64,000 nt of DNA from an uncultured Flavobacteriales bacterium (lineage in GTDB: Bacteria; Bacteroidota; Bacteroidia; Flavobacteriales_G; Salibacteraceae). Below are positions 18,681-27,982 of the stretch, piece after piece (position 1 is the first letter of the stretch; every line of letters starts with the position of its first letter). The position numbers and the translations under genes are program-made. The notes below the pieces were generated by a model. It was given only the letters and a program-made list of their open reading frames with translations, searched no databases and was not told the origin of the DNA. The stretch lies in NCBI GenBank assembly GCA_937121175.1, contig CAKZKD010000003.1:1-64000 (forward strand), read 5' to 3'.

Positions 18681-19614
18681 AATAACTGTTAGTCCGGTAG
18701 GTTTGCTCATCCTCTTCATCAAGCATACTCAGGTAACTTTTGTAGCGTGATTGAGCGATAAAACCATCTTTAGCTGCTTCCATAACCGCACATTTTGGTT
18801 CGTTAATATGCTGACAATCATTGAATTTGCAGCCCTCTAAAACCGCTCTCATTTCCAAAAAGTAATGAGAAAGTTCTCTTTTGTCGATGTCAATGATTCC
18901 AAATCCACGAATACCTGGAGTATCTATAATATCAGCACCAAAATGGAGCTGATGCATTTCAGCAAAGGTGGTTGTGTGTTTTCCTTGTCTATGATAATCT
19001 GAGATTGCTCCAGTACTTAAATTTAAATTGGGGTCAAGGGCATTTACCAATGACGATTTTCCAGTTCCAGAGTGACCAGCCAGCATACTGGTTTTCCCCT
19101 CCATGACCTCTTGAATCTCTTCAAGATTTACTTTTTCGGCCACTGATATCTGAATACATCTGTAGCCAATATCAGAATACACGGTTAGCCACTTTTCTAA
19201 TAATGGGCGGTCTTCTTCATCTAGCAAATCAGCTTTATTGAAAACCAAAATTGGAGCAATATGAAAAGCTTCTGCGCTGATGAGAATACGATCTATAAAT
19301 CCAAATGTCGTTTCGGGGTCTTTCAATGTAATGAACACCAAAACTTGGTCAATATTAGAGGCTAAAATATGCCCGCGCTTCGAAAGGTTGATGGATTTTC
19401 GAATGATGTAATTGTCTCTTTTCTCAAGCTTGGTGATTAAACCTTCGTTTTCATTGGTGGGTTCAAATTGGACTCTATCACCAACTGCAACGGGGTTAGT
19501 AGAACGAATGCCTTTTACTCGGAAATTACCTTTAACCGTGCAAGTGAAGACTTTTCCTTCCTCATTCCGCACCAAATTAATGGCACCTGTACTTTTTGTA
19601 ACTCTTCCAAGCAT
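18679..19614 (-). CDS. rsgA: Ribosome small-subunit-dependent GTPase A
   Basis: 311 residues with the circularly permuted GTPase order typical of RsgA/YjeQ. An N-terminal OB fold comes first. N-K-A-D (G4) comes before the P-loop G-H-S-G-T-G-K-S-S, and D-T-P-G-I-R-G-F (G3) follows. The C-terminal zinc knuckle is C-K-F-N-D-C-x-H-x-x-x-x-x-C. It binds the 30S subunit and checks its late maturation. The TAGATTTG box ends only 5 bases before the ATG, so the transcript is probably leaderless. It is transcribed divergently from gldA. Confidence 0.93.
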   Translation of the reverse strand: MLGRVTKSTGAINLVRNEEGKVFTCTVKGNFRVKGIRSTNPVAVGDRVQFEPTNENEGLITKLEKRDNYIIRKSINLSKRGHILASNIDQVLVFITLKDPETTFGFIDRILISAEAFHIAPILVFNKADLLDEEDRPLLEKWLTVYSDIGYRCIQISVAEKVNLEEIQEVMEGKTSMLAGHSGTGKSSLVNALDPNLNLSTGAISDYHRQGKHTTTFAEMHQLHFGADIIDTPGIRGFGIIDIDKRELSHYFLEMRAVLEGCKFNDCQHINEPKCAVMEAAKDGFIAQSRYKSYLSMLDEEDEQTYRTNSY

Positions 19615-19619
19615 AGGTG

Positions 19620-19627
19620 CAAATCTA
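19620..19627 (-). promoter_or_regulatory. -7 box TAGATTTG for rsgA, 5 bases from ATG
   Basis: TAnnTTTG match on the minus strand with a 5-base gap to the start codon at 19614. This spacing puts the likely transcription start on or next to the A of ATG. Confidence 0.55.
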
Positions 19628-19711
19628 AGTTATAGAACCATTTTATTTGAATCAATCTAACCTTCTAATAACAGATGTTAAGTAATGATGGTCGTGATAG
19701 CTTTCATGGGT

Positions 19712-19719
19712 TACATTTG
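19712..19719 (+). promoter_or_regulatory. -7 box TACATTTG for gldA, 5 bases from ATG
   Basis: TAnnTTTG match with a 5-base gap to the gldA ATG at 19725. The divergent rsgA box lies 85 bases away. Confidence 0.55.
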
Positions 19720-19724
19720 CCAAC

Positions 19725-20624
19725 ATGTCTATTGAGGTAAAAGAAGTAAGCAAAATTTACGGGAGCCAAAAGGCGTTAAACGAGGTTTCGTTTTCAATAA
19801 AAAAAGGCGAAATAGTTGGTTTTTTAGGGCCTAACGGCGCTGGTAAATCTACGATGATGAAAATCATTACTTGTTTTTTGCCCCAATCGAAAGGAGAGGT
19901 AAAAGTTTGCGGATTTGATGTTTCAGAAGATCCAATGGAGGTGAAGAAACGCGTAGGTTATTTACCCGAACATAATCCATTGTATTTGGATATGTATGTT
20001 CGAGAATATTTGGGTTTTATTGCGGGTTTACATGGCATTAAAAACAAAAAAGAACGTGTTGCCGAAATTGTGAAACAAGTCGGGTTGCAAGTCGAACAAC
20101 ATAAACCTATAGGCGCACTATCAAAAGGGTATCGTCAGCGTGTAGGCTTGGCTCAAGCTCTTATTCACGATCCAGAAGTACTTATTTTGGATGAACCTAC
20201 TACAGGATTAGACCCGAATCAAATTGTTGAAATTCGAAATTTGATAAAAAGCGTAGGCAAGTCCAAAACGGTAATGATGAGTACTCACATCATGCAAGAA
20301 GTTGAAGCAGTTTGTGATAGAGTAATTATTGTTAACAAAGGAAACATTGTAGCAGACGACAGTTCTCAGAATATTGCAGTTGATAGTTCAAAGGAGCTGG
20401 TGATCAAAGTAGAATTTGGCGGCGCAATAAATCAAAATGAACTAAACGCTATAAGTGGTGTTACTAAAGTTCAACAAGTTGAAGGAAGTGTTTGGCTAAT
20501 TGCTGCAACGGAAGACGTTCGAGATGCTGTTTTTAAATTTTCGGTCGCGAATGAAACATCAGTTCTTGAAATGCAAAAAGTAGAGCAAAGCTTAGAGGAT
20601 GTGTTCAAGTCTTTGACGGCTTAA
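19725..20624 (+). CDS. gldA: Gliding-type ABC transporter ATP-binding protein GldA
   Basis: 299 residues. Walker A is G-P-N-G-A-G-K-S-T (near residue 37-45) and the signature is L-S-K-G-Y-R-Q-R. Walker B is L-I-L-D-E-P-T followed by T-G-L-D-P-N-Q, and the switch His lies in S-T-H-I-M-Q-E. The ~85-residue C-terminal extension and the L-P-E-H-N-P-L-Y-L-D-M-Y segment match the GldA form. In gliding Bacteroidota GldA works with the membrane proteins GldF and GldG. Neither lies nearby here, so a general export role is possible. It appears to be transcribed alone. Confidence 0.85.
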   Translation: MSIEVKEVSKIYGSQKALNEVSFSIKKGEIVGFLGPNGAGKSTMMKIITCFLPQSKGEVKVCGFDVSEDPMEVKKRVGYLPEHNPLYLDMYVREYLGFIAGLHGIKNKKERVAEIVKQVGLQVEQHKPIGALSKGYRQRVGLAQALIHDPEVLILDEPTTGLDPNQIVEIRNLIKSVGKSKTVMMSTHIMQEVEAVCDRVIIVNKGNIVADDSSQNIAVDSSKELVIKVEFGGAINQNELNAISGVTKVQQVEGSVWLIAATEDVRDAVFKFSVANETSVLEMQKVEQSLEDVFKSLTA

Positions 20625-20720
20625 AAAAGACTCATTTATATATTCCATTCTTCCTATAGAACCAACCCAACCTTTTAATTAAATTCGCAAACCTTATTTA
20701 TACACTAAAAACAAGAGTTA

Positions 20721-21974
20721 ATGTCTTACTTTTTTACTTCAGAATCAGTCTCAGAAGGACATCCCGATAAAGTTTCAGATCAAATTTCTGATGCACTAAT
20801 TGATAATTTTTTGGCATTCGACCCTACGTCGAAAGTGGCTTGTGAAACGTTGGTTACAACGGGTCAAGTATTCCTTGCTGGAGAAGTAAAGTCAAAAACC
20901 TATTTAGATGTTCAAAAAATCGCTCGTGAAACCATTACAGAAATAGGTTATACCAAGGGCGAGTATATGTTTGATGCTCACTCTTGCAGTGTATTGTCTG
21001 CAATTCACGAACAATCGCCAGATATTAACCAAGGGGTAGAGAAGTCTGACCCAATGGAACAAGGTGCTGGTGATCAAGGAATGATGTTCGGTTACGCTAC
21101 AAACGAAACCGATAGTTACATGCCATTGGCTTTGGAGATTTCGCACATGATTTTGCGTGAATTAGCTGCAATTCGTAAAGAAGGTAAGGAAATGACCTAT
21201 TTGCGTCCAGATTCTAAGTCCCAAGTAACGTTAGAATACGACGATAACGACAAGCCTGTAAGAATTGAGGCAATTGTTGTTTCAACTCAGCACGATGATT
21301 TTGATTCAGAACAAGCCATGTTGGATAAAATTAATAGCGATGTAAAAGCTATTCTAATTCCAAGAGTAAAGGCGTTGTTATCAGGTGATAATCAAGCGTT
21401 GTTTAACGACTATATTAAATACCATGTAAATCCAACAGGGATTTTTGTAATAGGTGGACCTCATGGAGATACTGGACTTACAGGAAGAAAAATTATTGTA
21501 GATACCTACGGCGGTAAAGGTGCTCACGGTGGTGGTGCATTCTCAGGTAAAGATCCAAGCAAGGTTGACCGTTCTGCTGCTTATGCAACACGTCATATTG
21601 CTAAAAACTTGGTAGCTGCCGGATTATGTGAGCAAGTATTGGTTCAGGTTTCGTACGCTATTGGCGTTGCTGAACCAATGGGAATTTTTGTAGATACTTA
21701 TGGTACAGCAAAAGTTGATATGAATGATGGTGAAATTGCACGTAAAGTGGAAGCTATTTTTGACATGCGTCCTTATGCAATTGAACAACGATTAAAATTA
21801 CGTTCACCAATGTATCGCGAATCTGCTGCTTATGGCCACATGGGTAGAAAGAACGAAATTGTAACCAAACGATTCGAGACTCCTGACGGAACAGTTAAGG
21901 AAATTGAAGTTGAGTTGTTCACTTGGGAAAAATTGGATTACGTTGATAAAGTAAAAGCTGAATTTGGTATTTAA
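20721..21974 (+). CDS. metK: S-adenosylmethionine synthetase
   Basis: 417 residues, including the short extra segments seen in Bacteroidota MetK. It has the start S[18 protein letters not shown], the G-A-G-D-Q-G loop and G-G-G-A-F-S-G-K-D, which together bind ATP, Mg and K. The enzyme makes S-adenosylmethionine from methionine and ATP in the cytoplasm. The 96-base gap upstream has a TAAATTCG variant box at 20680-20687 and no SAM-riboswitch-like fold that I can see. A clear terminator follows. Confidence 0.97.
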   Translation: MSYFFTSESVSEGHPDKVSDQISDALIDNFLAFDPTSKVACETLVTTGQVFLAGEVKSKTYLDVQKIARETITEIGYTKGEYMFDAHSCSVLSAIHEQSPDINQGVEKSDPMEQGAGDQGMMFGYATNETDSYMPLALEISHMILRELAAIRKEGKEMTYLRPDSKSQVTLEYDDNDKPVRIEAIVVSTQHDDFDSEQAMLDKINSDVKAILIPRVKALLSGDNQALFNDYIKYHVNPTGIFVIGGPHGDTGLTGRKIIVDTYGGKGAHGGGAFSGKDPSKVDRSAAYATRHIAKNLVAAGLCEQVLVQVSYAIGVAEPMGIFVDTYGTAKVDMNDGEIARKVEAIFDMRPYAIEQRLKLRSPMYRESAAYGHMGRKNEIVTKRFETPDGTVKEIEVELFTWEKLDYVDKVKAEFGI

Positions 21975-21999
21975 GCGATACTAAATCTTAAAAATATTA

Positions 22000-22029
22000 A
22001 GCCCGGTTGTTTTCAACTGGGCTTTTTTT
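22000..22029 (+). terminator. Rho-independent terminator after metK
   Basis: AGCCCGGTTG pairs with CAACTGGGCT (one wobble) over a TTTT loop, followed by a T run to 22029. Confidence 0.85.
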
Positions 22030-22135
22030 GTACTTGTCTATAAGTTTTATTGCTTTTAATGAGAAGAAAAAAACTCCAACAGATTCTGAAATTTCTAATC
22101 ACCAAGTTTACTTTAGCATTTCATTATTTCGGTCA

Positions 22136-22801
22136 ATGAATCTCAGTAAAAACGAAGAAGATTATCTAAAAGCATTGTTTCACCTAACAATGGAAGTTGA
22201 TGCTGAAACTGCCGGTACAAATCAGATGGCAGATGAGCTGAGCGTTTCTCCTGCATCGGTAAATGGAATGGTTAAAAAACTAAAGACCAAAAAACTCGTT
22301 GATTCAGAGAAATATGGCAAGTTAAAACTGACAGAAACTGGAAAGTCTGAAGCCATCTTATTGATTCGCAAACACCGACTTTGGGAAACCTTTTTGTACG
22401 AACATCTAAATTTTTCTTGGGACGAAGTGCATGAAGTTGCCGAACAATTGGAACACATAAAATCACCCAAACTCATTCAGCAATTGGATGCCTTTTTGGG
22501 GAATCCGTCGGTAGATCCTCACGGTGATGTAATTCCCAATAGTGAAGGTGGATTTAGTATGAAATCCAAGAAGAGTTTGGTAGAGGTACAAGCAGGGCAG
22601 AAGTGCACCGTTGTAGCTGTAAAAGATGCAAGTGTCGCATTTTTACAAATGGTATCTGAATTAGGAATTGGTTTGCAAACAGAGATAAGAGTCAAGCATG
22701 TTCATGAATTTGATGCTTCTCGAACGTTACTTATCAATAATTTAGAAAGAGTAGTTAGCTTGAAGTTTTCGGAAAATGTGTTCGTAAAAGAATTGAATTA
22801 G
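22136..22801 (+). CDS. DtxR/MntR-family metal-dependent repressor
   Basis: 221 residues from the ATG at 22136; a longer frame would begin inside the metK terminator and is rejected. The N-terminal winged helix has the E-D-Y-L-K-A-L start and a recognition helix in S-P-A-S-V-N-G-M-V-K-K-L. The dimerisation domain shows H-x-x-x-E-Q-L-E-H and D-P-H-G-D-x-I-P, the usual ligand-rich segments for Mn or Fe. The C-terminal ~70 residues form a FeoA/SH3-like domain. Proteins of this family repress manganese or iron uptake genes when metal is plentiful. No transporter gene is adjacent, so the target is elsewhere. The stop overlaps that of the converging SDR gene by 4 bases. Confidence 0.88.
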   Translation: MNLSKNEEDYLKALFHLTMEVDAETAGTNQMADELSVSPASVNGMVKKLKTKKLVDSEKYGKLKLTETGKSEAILLIRKHRLWETFLYEHLNFSWDEVHEVAEQLEHIKSPKLIQQLDAFLGNPSVDPHGDVIPNSEGGFSMKSKKSLVEVQAGQKCTVVAVKDASVAFLQMVSELGIGLQTEIRVKHVHEFDASRTLLINNLERVVSLKFSENVFVKELN

Positions 22802-23508
22802 GCCCTTCCTGGTCGCACTATTATTTCACTTATTGTAACTTCTTTAGGTTGTTCAATTGCATACACAATTTGCTGTGCAATGGTGTCTGGTGACATGCCT
22901 TTTGCAAAGTAGGCCTTCAAATCATCAATCATTTCTTTATTGGTAGTTTGGTCAACAAAAGGAGTATTCACGGCTCCTGGAGATATTGTGGTGACTTTCA
23001 AATCCTTTTGCAATTCTTGATGCAATCCTTTGCTCAAAGCTAAAACCGCGTGCTTAGTGGCACTGTAAACGGCAGAATTTGGGAAAACCTGATGTGCGGC
23101 AACAGAAGCAACGTTAATAATATGACCATTTGAGCTTTTTTTCAATAACGGCAATGCACCATGAACAACATTGAGCAAACCTTTAAAGTTTACATCTATC
23201 ATAGTGTGCCATTCCGAAAGTTTACCGGCATCAATAGGGTCGAAAAATCCTAGCCCAGCATTATTGATAAGAACATCAATTCCTCCAAATTTTTCGGTTA
23301 CGGTATTTAATGCCTCATTAACACTTTCAACATCGGTGACATCAGTTTCTATGACTAAAGAAAGGCAATCCATTTGACCGGCAATAGCTTCCATTTTCGA
23401 TTTGCTTCTGGCCATTAAAACAACCAAATGCGGAGAATTCGATAATGCTCTTGCCGTTGCAGCTCCGATGCCGCTGCTTGCACCTGTAATTACAATTACT
23501 TTTTTCAT
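22798..23508 (-). CDS. Short-chain dehydrogenase/reductase
   Basis: 236 residues, a classical SDR. The cofactor motif is T-G-A-S-S-G-I-G at residues 7-14, followed by N-N-A-G-L-G, the catalytic Ser in N-V-A-S-V-A-A, and Y-S-A-T-K with catalytic Tyr and Lys. The S/R residues after the second strand (M-A-R-S-K-S-K) favour NADP. The closest general type is the YdfG group of broad-range alcohol or 3-hydroxy-acid dehydrogenases; the substrate cannot be told. It stands alone between converging and diverging neighbours. Confidence 0.85.
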   Translation of the reverse strand: MKKVIVITGASSGIGAATARALSNSPHLVVLMARSKSKMEAIAGQMDCLSLVIETDVTDVESVNEALNTVTEKFGGIDVLINNAGLGFFDPIDAGKLSEWHTMIDVNFKGLLNVVHGALPLLKKSSNGHIINVASVAAHQVFPNSAVYSATKHAVLALSKGLHQELQKDLKVTTISPGAVNTPFVDQTTNKEMIDDLKAYFAKGMSPDTIAQQIVYAIEQPKEVTISEIIVRPGRA

Positions 23509-23633
23509 AGGAATCTGAATTAAGCAGCAATATTAAATGAAGCTTAACGGTCACGAACCCACTTAAAACTTTTGTTGGTTAATAAAGTTGAAAACCCAAC
23601 TGTAGGCATAAGGCGATACGTATAGCTAAAAGA

Positions 23634-23641
23634 TATATTTG
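23634..23641 (+). promoter_or_regulatory. -7 box TATATTTG before the DUF5606 gene
   Basis: TAnnTTTG match 21 bases upstream of the ATG at 23663. Confidence 0.5.
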
Positions 23642-23662
23642 CACAAACTTTAGATTGAGTAC

Positions 23663-24190
23663 ATGGATATAAGTAGAATTTTGACCATTTCTGGAAAACC
23701 AGGTTTATACAAGGTAGTTGGACAAACCAACAATGGAGTAATCGTAGAATCGCTAATCGACGGAAAACGAACACCTACCTATTCCAATCAGCAAGTATCG
23801 GCGTTAGAGGAGATTAGTATATATGGCAATATCGATGATATCCCTTTAAAAGACATTTTTGATAAAATGTACGAGGTTGAAGGTGGTAAAGCGACTAGTG
23901 TTTCACCAAAAGATAAAGGGGCAGAAATCAGGGATTACTTCTCGGATATTGCTCCTGAGTTTGATGGAGAACGCGTGTACAATTCAGATATCAAGAAGGT
24001 AATGACTTGGTACAATACGTTATTGGCGAAAGGATTTATTGAAGCTGAACCAGAAACAGAAGATCAAAAAGACGCACAAGAGCCTGTTGCTGAGGTTGAA
24101 GAAGCTGTTGAAGAAAAGAAAGAATCTAAAAAGCCTGCAAAAAAGAAAAAAACTACCAAAAAGCCTGCTGCAAAGAAGGCTGAAAAGTAA
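23663..24190 (+). CDS. DUF5606-type protein with Lys-rich tail
   Basis: 175 residues. The first ~120 form a conserved Bacteroidota domain (I-L-T-I-S-G-K-P-G-L-Y-K-V-V near the start; W-Y-N-T-L-L later) that I assign to DUF5606. The last ~40 residues are an E-rich stretch followed by a K-K/P-A-rich tail, which looks disordered and could bind nucleic acid or ribosomes. No signal peptide is present, so it is cytoplasmic. The function is unknown. It has its own promoter-like box and a strong terminator, so it is probably monocistronic. Confidence 0.8.
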   Translation: MDISRILTISGKPGLYKVVGQTNNGVIVESLIDGKRTPTYSNQQVSALEEISIYGNIDDIPLKDIFDKMYEVEGGKATSVSPKDKGAEIRDYFSDIAPEFDGERVYNSDIKKVMTWYNTLLAKGFIEAEPETEDQKDAQEPVAEVEEAVEEKKESKKPAKKKKTTKKPAAKKAEK

Positions 24191-24217
24191 TTGTGCAGGG
24201 GCATACTTAAATACTTT

Positions 24218-24242
24218 AAACCCCGATTTATCGGGGTTTTTT
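24218..24242 (+). terminator. Rho-independent terminator after the DUF5606 gene
   Basis: AAACCCCGA pairs with TCGGGGTTT over a 4-base loop, followed by T residues up to about 24243. Confidence 0.85.
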
Positions 24243-24254
24243 TATAGATAAAAA

Positions 24255-24899
24255 ATGAACGAATTACTCACTTTCGGATTAGTTGCATTTACTTCCTTCA
24301 TTACACTCATCAATCCTTTTGGAACCATGCCGGTTTTTATGGCAATGACAAAAGAGCTTAGTCCTGATGCCCGAAAAAAGACTGCATTAAAAGCAATTTT
24401 CGTAGCGTTTATAACCTTGATGATTTTTTCATTTTCCGGAAATATCCTCTTTGATTTTTTTGGAATCTCGGTCAATAGTCTGAGAATGGTAGGGGGTATT
24501 ATTTTCTTTCTCATGGGAATGGATATGCTTCAGGCTCGACTGGCAAAAACAAAAGTGGATGAAGGTAATGTAAAAGAATACGTTGACGATATTTCGGTTA
24601 CCCCACTCGGAATTCCAATGATATGTGGGCCAGGGGCCATTACAAATGCCATCGTACTTATGCGCGATGCATCAAGCTTTGATATGAAAATCACGTTGAT
24701 TTTATCCATCGTATTCGTTTTGCTGATTACACTTTTAGTATTGTGGAGTTCTTCTAAAGTACTAAAAGTACTAGGTGAAACGGGTAACAAAGTGATGTTA
24801 CGCCTGATGGGGTTAATCGTAATGGTAATTGCAGTGGAGTTCTTCTTCAGCGGGCTTACTCCAATGGTTCGAGAAATGATTACGCCTGCAGCGTATTAG
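24255..24899 (+). CDS. MarC-family integral membrane protein
   Basis: 214 residues with about six hydrophobic helices. It has the family's N-P-F-G-T-M-P-V-F motif near residue 20 and P-L-G-I-P-M-I-C-G-P-G-A-I-T near residues 117-130. MarC (UPF0056) proteins are inner-membrane proteins whose transport role has never been settled; the old link to antibiotic resistance was withdrawn. The gene begins 12 bases after the preceding terminator and shows no separate promoter match. Its stop overlaps the stop of ridA by 4 bases. Confidence 0.88.
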   Translation: MNELLTFGLVAFTSFITLINPFGTMPVFMAMTKELSPDARKKTALKAIFVAFITLMIFSFSGNILFDFFGISVNSLRMVGGIIFFLMGMDMLQARLAKTKVDEGNVKEYVDDISVTPLGIPMICGPGAITNAIVLMRDASSFDMKITLILSIVFVLLITLLVLWSSSKVLKVLGETGNKVMLRLMGLIVMVIAVEFFFSGLTPMVREMITPAAY

Positions 24900-25276
24900 C
24901 TTGCAACTGCAACGCAGGATATTTCTACGTTTACATTTTTTGGTAAGCACGCCACTTCAACAGTTTCTCTAGCGGGGTAATTATCTTCAAAATAGCTTCC
25001 GTAAATTTCATTGATAATTCCAAAGGAATTCATATCGCTCAAAAAGATGGAGCATTTTACAATGTTGGAGTAATCCATTCCTGCAGCTTCCAGAACTGCA
25101 CCCAAATTTTTCATCACCAAATGAGTTTCTTTTTCTAAATTATCAATCTCTAAATTTCCACTTTTTGGATTTATTGCAATCTGCCCGCTAACATACAGCG
25201 TATCATTTTGCAAAACGGCTTGATTGTAAGGGCCTATTGGTGCTGGAGCTTTTTCAGTAAAGATTATCTTTTTCAT
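24896..25276 (-). CDS. ridA: RidA-family enamine/imine deaminase
   Basis: 126 residues, the usual length. The family pattern is clear: A-P-x-P-I-G-P-Y-N-Q-A-V at 11-22, Y-V-S-G-Q-I, N-L, and Y-P-A-R-E-T-V-E-V-A-x-L-P-K with the conserved Arg that binds the substrate carboxylate. RidA hydrolyses 2-aminoacrylate and related enamines released by PLP enzymes and so protects them. It begins 3 bases after the stop of lptD on the same strand and probably shares its transcript. Confidence 0.92.
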   Translation of the reverse strand: MKKIIFTEKAPAPIGPYNQAVLQNDTLYVSGQIAINPKSGNLEIDNLEKETHLVMKNLGAVLEAAGMDYSNIVKCSIFLSDMNSFGIINEIYGSYFEDNYPARETVEVACLPKNVNVEISCVAVAS

Positions 25277-25279
25277 AAT

Positions 25280-27889
25280 TTAAAAATCGTAGAAGTTTCG
25301 ATTGCGCTCAATTTTCATGTCTCTGAACATGGTAGGCTTTAGGTTAATTCCAAAATTGTAATTCTGCTGTTGTCCTTTTGGAACAACAGAAATTCTGGCC
25401 TCCCAACAATTCAAATCTCGATAAATGGAAAATCGAGTATAAGAAATGTCTTTGGCAACAATGTCGTAATTCAATGAACCTTCAAATTTCCAATTATCAG
25501 TCAATTGAACATTGCCTCTAAAATCAAGTGCTTGGGTTATGTTTTCTGAAGCGGAATTGTTTGCTCGGTTGTATCGATAATTGTAACCCACCGTTAAGCT
25601 CCATGGTAGCACCATAAAGGTCTTTGCACTTCGCTTCATCTTTTCAATTTCTTCTTTTTTCTTAGCCAATTGTTTTTTGTTGCTCAATGTAAAATCCACG
25701 CCAAGGGTGTGATTCACAAATCGTCCAATTCGACCATTTTCGTTAAATTCAAAAGTGTTAACTCGGTACGGATTGTTCAATGAATCTTCTGCAAAAGTGT
25801 ATGGGTCGAGTGCTGAATTGTATCGAATTCTAAAAAAATTAAACAGCGTGGTGGACGTGGATATGGCAATGTTACTCACATTCAACGAATCGGCAAAGAC
25901 GTCGTAACTAGAACCTATATTTAATTGGTCAACTAGTTTAACTTTTTTCGTGGCATCTTCTTCTGTTGTGTCTTTTTTATTCAAGACTTTCATCTCGAAG
26001 TTGTTCATCAAATTGAAACTTACAACTCCGGATTCTTTTCCAGTATTTGGTCGTCCATAAATGCCATTGTCAAACAAAGTGTATTGTCCAGTTTTTCCAA
26101 CAGAGTCAACACGGTATTCTCTAATATAATCCGCATTGCTGTAGTTTGGGGTAAGAGTAAGGCCAACTTGAGGGGTTATTACATGCCGAAGTGCCTTTAC
26201 GGGTCCTCTGCGGTAATTATACATCCCATAAATTTTTGTCGTCAAATTAGCTCCTCCGTTAAGTTTTCCATAACGTCCAAAATCTCTAATGGTATCTTTC
26301 AATAAGGCATTTTCCGTTGTCGAAAAGTCTTGATTCAGTTGTTTGAATTCCCATACTTCCGAGTAATTAACAAAGGGCTCTAATGAAAACACTTTTAATA
26401 CTTTGGTATTCGTGTTCAGTCTTGTGCTATGCTTAATCCCATTTCGCATATCATTTATGGCTTTGTCTCCAAAAATGGAATCGGGATGCGCAGAAATTAC
26501 ATTTTTAAAATCCGTTGTATAAGTCAGGCCAATTTTATCAAACAAATTGTCCTTACCCACTTTTCCTTTTCGTTTAAATGGAAAAATCCTTCCCATGTTG
26601 AAGGTTGCCTGAGGTAAAATTAAGTCAGCCTGAGATTCATTGCTCACGGTATGACTTGCATTTACCGTCAAATTAAAGGGAGAGTTAGGGAAACTATAAT
26701 GATAGTTAATCCCAGATTTAAACGTATTTGAAAGGAATTCCTGTTGAGTACTTTGTATGTCAAGTCGGTTATTTTTAAAAATTTGAACGTCAGCATTAAA
26801 GCGACTATTAGGGTGCGCTTTGTTGTCTTGGTTATGTTTCCAGTAAATTTTATAAACTTGGTCAACCGTTAAATCCAACGTTTCTTCTGAACCTCTCTTT
26901 AGTTCTGTATAACGTAATTCTACATTGCCCTTTCCCTTGTATCGCTTGTTATAGTTACTCTGAAACCCCAATCCGTAACTCCCTCTCGAATATATATCTC
27001 CAGTAAAAGACATGTCTAGATATTCATTGATTGCCCAATAATATCCTCCTTGTTGCAAAAAATAACCTTGTCCAGGGCTAAATCCATATCGCGGAATGAT
27101 GATACCTGAAGATGCTGTTTCGGTATTCGGAAAAATTCCAAATGGTAAAACTAAAGGAGTAGGTATGCTTCCAATTTTAAGATTAGCAGGGCCGGTTACC
27201 ACCTTGTCTTCCGGAATTATCTTGATTTTTTTGGCCAGAATGTAGGTCTTTGCGTCAATATCTTTACAGGGGCAAAACTGTCCGTCTTCAATATAAATGA
27301 CTTCGTTAGGCATTCGTTTTACGGTTTTTCCTTTTACATATCCATCACCCTGTTGAGTAACTGCCTCAGTAATCAAACCTTTTTCGCTTGCAAAATTGTA
27401 CTTGATGTCTTTTGCTTCAAATTCTTGTGCTCCGTCTTTAAAAACTGGGGTACCATATTCTTTGCCAGTACTATCGGCGGTGCCTCGAGCAAAGACCTCG
27501 TTTTTTTGAAGATCAAGCTCTATATAATCAGCCTTAAGGTTCGTTTCTCCATAATCAACTTCTGCATCGCCGTATAAGTAAACGAGTTGCTTTTTTACAT
27601 TAAATCGCAGAGAATCCTTCGCTTTGTAATCAACTTTTGATTCGAAACTTCCTTCCTTCGATTTAGGTTTTAAAGGCTTTGACGGTTTTAAAGAATCTTG
27701 GTTTGAACTATCGATTGTTTCAATTGAATTTGAATCAGGAATTGAACCAAAGGGGTCGTTTTTCTGTTTAATAGAGTTGGAGTCAACCGAGTTTGGAACG
27801 GTTTTTTGTTGGGTGTACGCATTTAAATTGAAGACTATTATCAACAAGAATGCGTGAATACATCGGGTTTTGAAAGGAAGCGAAGGCAA
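25280..27889 (-). CDS. lptD: LptD-like outer-membrane LPS assembly protein
   Basis: 869 residues from a TTG at 27889. An in-frame TAG lies three codons upstream and no ATG occurs before the signal peptide (ending A-Y-T-Q), so TTG is the best start. After a Ser/Asp/Lys-rich linker there is an OstA/LptA-like beta-jellyroll (V-Y-L-Y-G-D-A-E-V-D-Y-G onward, residues ~110-230). A large beta-barrel rich in aromatic strands follows to the end. The C-P-C pair near residue 206 may form a disulfide, as in other LptD proteins. With LptE it inserts LPS in the outer leaflet. Confidence 0.88.
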   Translation of the reverse strand: MPSLPFKTRCIHAFLLIIVFNLNAYTQQKTVPNSVDSNSIKQKNDPFGSIPDSNSIETIDSSNQDSLKPSKPLKPKSKEGSFESKVDYKAKDSLRFNVKKQLVYLYGDAEVDYGETNLKADYIELDLQKNEVFARGTADSTGKEYGTPVFKDGAQEFEAKDIKYNFASEKGLITEAVTQQGDGYVKGKTVKRMPNEVIYIEDGQFCPCKDIDAKTYILAKKIKIIPEDKVVTGPANLKIGSIPTPLVLPFGIFPNTETASSGIIIPRYGFSPGQGYFLQQGGYYWAINEYLDMSFTGDIYSRGSYGLGFQSNYNKRYKGKGNVELRYTELKRGSEETLDLTVDQVYKIYWKHNQDNKAHPNSRFNADVQIFKNNRLDIQSTQQEFLSNTFKSGINYHYSFPNSPFNLTVNASHTVSNESQADLILPQATFNMGRIFPFKRKGKVGKDNLFDKIGLTYTTDFKNVISAHPDSIFGDKAINDMRNGIKHSTRLNTNTKVLKVFSLEPFVNYSEVWEFKQLNQDFSTTENALLKDTIRDFGRYGKLNGGANLTTKIYGMYNYRRGPVKALRHVITPQVGLTLTPNYSNADYIREYRVDSVGKTGQYTLFDNGIYGRPNTGKESGVVSFNLMNNFEMKVLNKKDTTEEDATKKVKLVDQLNIGSSYDVFADSLNVSNIAISTSTTLFNFFRIRYNSALDPYTFAEDSLNNPYRVNTFEFNENGRIGRFVNHTLGVDFTLSNKKQLAKKKEEIEKMKRSAKTFMVLPWSLTVGYNYRYNRANNSASENITQALDFRGNVQLTDNWKFEGSLNYDIVAKDISYTRFSIYRDLNCWEARISVVPKGQQQNYNFGINLKPTMFRDMKIERNRNFYDF

Positions 27890-27924
27890 CTTATAATGCT
27901 ATTTTTGCTTAGCTTATTAAGCTT

Positions 27925-27932
27925 CAAAATTA
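27925..27932 (-). promoter_or_regulatory. -7 box TAATTTTG for lptD
   Basis: TAnnTTTG match on the minus strand 35 bases upstream of the lptD TTG. A plus-strand TATTTTTG at 27900-27907 could serve the divergent amidase gene. Confidence 0.4.
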
Positions 27933-27982
27933 AGAAATAGAACACCAAAAACCCGTTGGAATTGCGTTTCATCACAAAAATT

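Noticed and set aside
20625-20720. SAM riboswitch before metK
   Set aside because: The 96-base leader lacks the conserved SAM-I or SAM-II elements and no long stem can be drawn.
22007-22135. Extended N terminus of the DtxR-type regulator
   Set aside because: The extension begins within the metK terminator stem; the family start motif begins at 22136.
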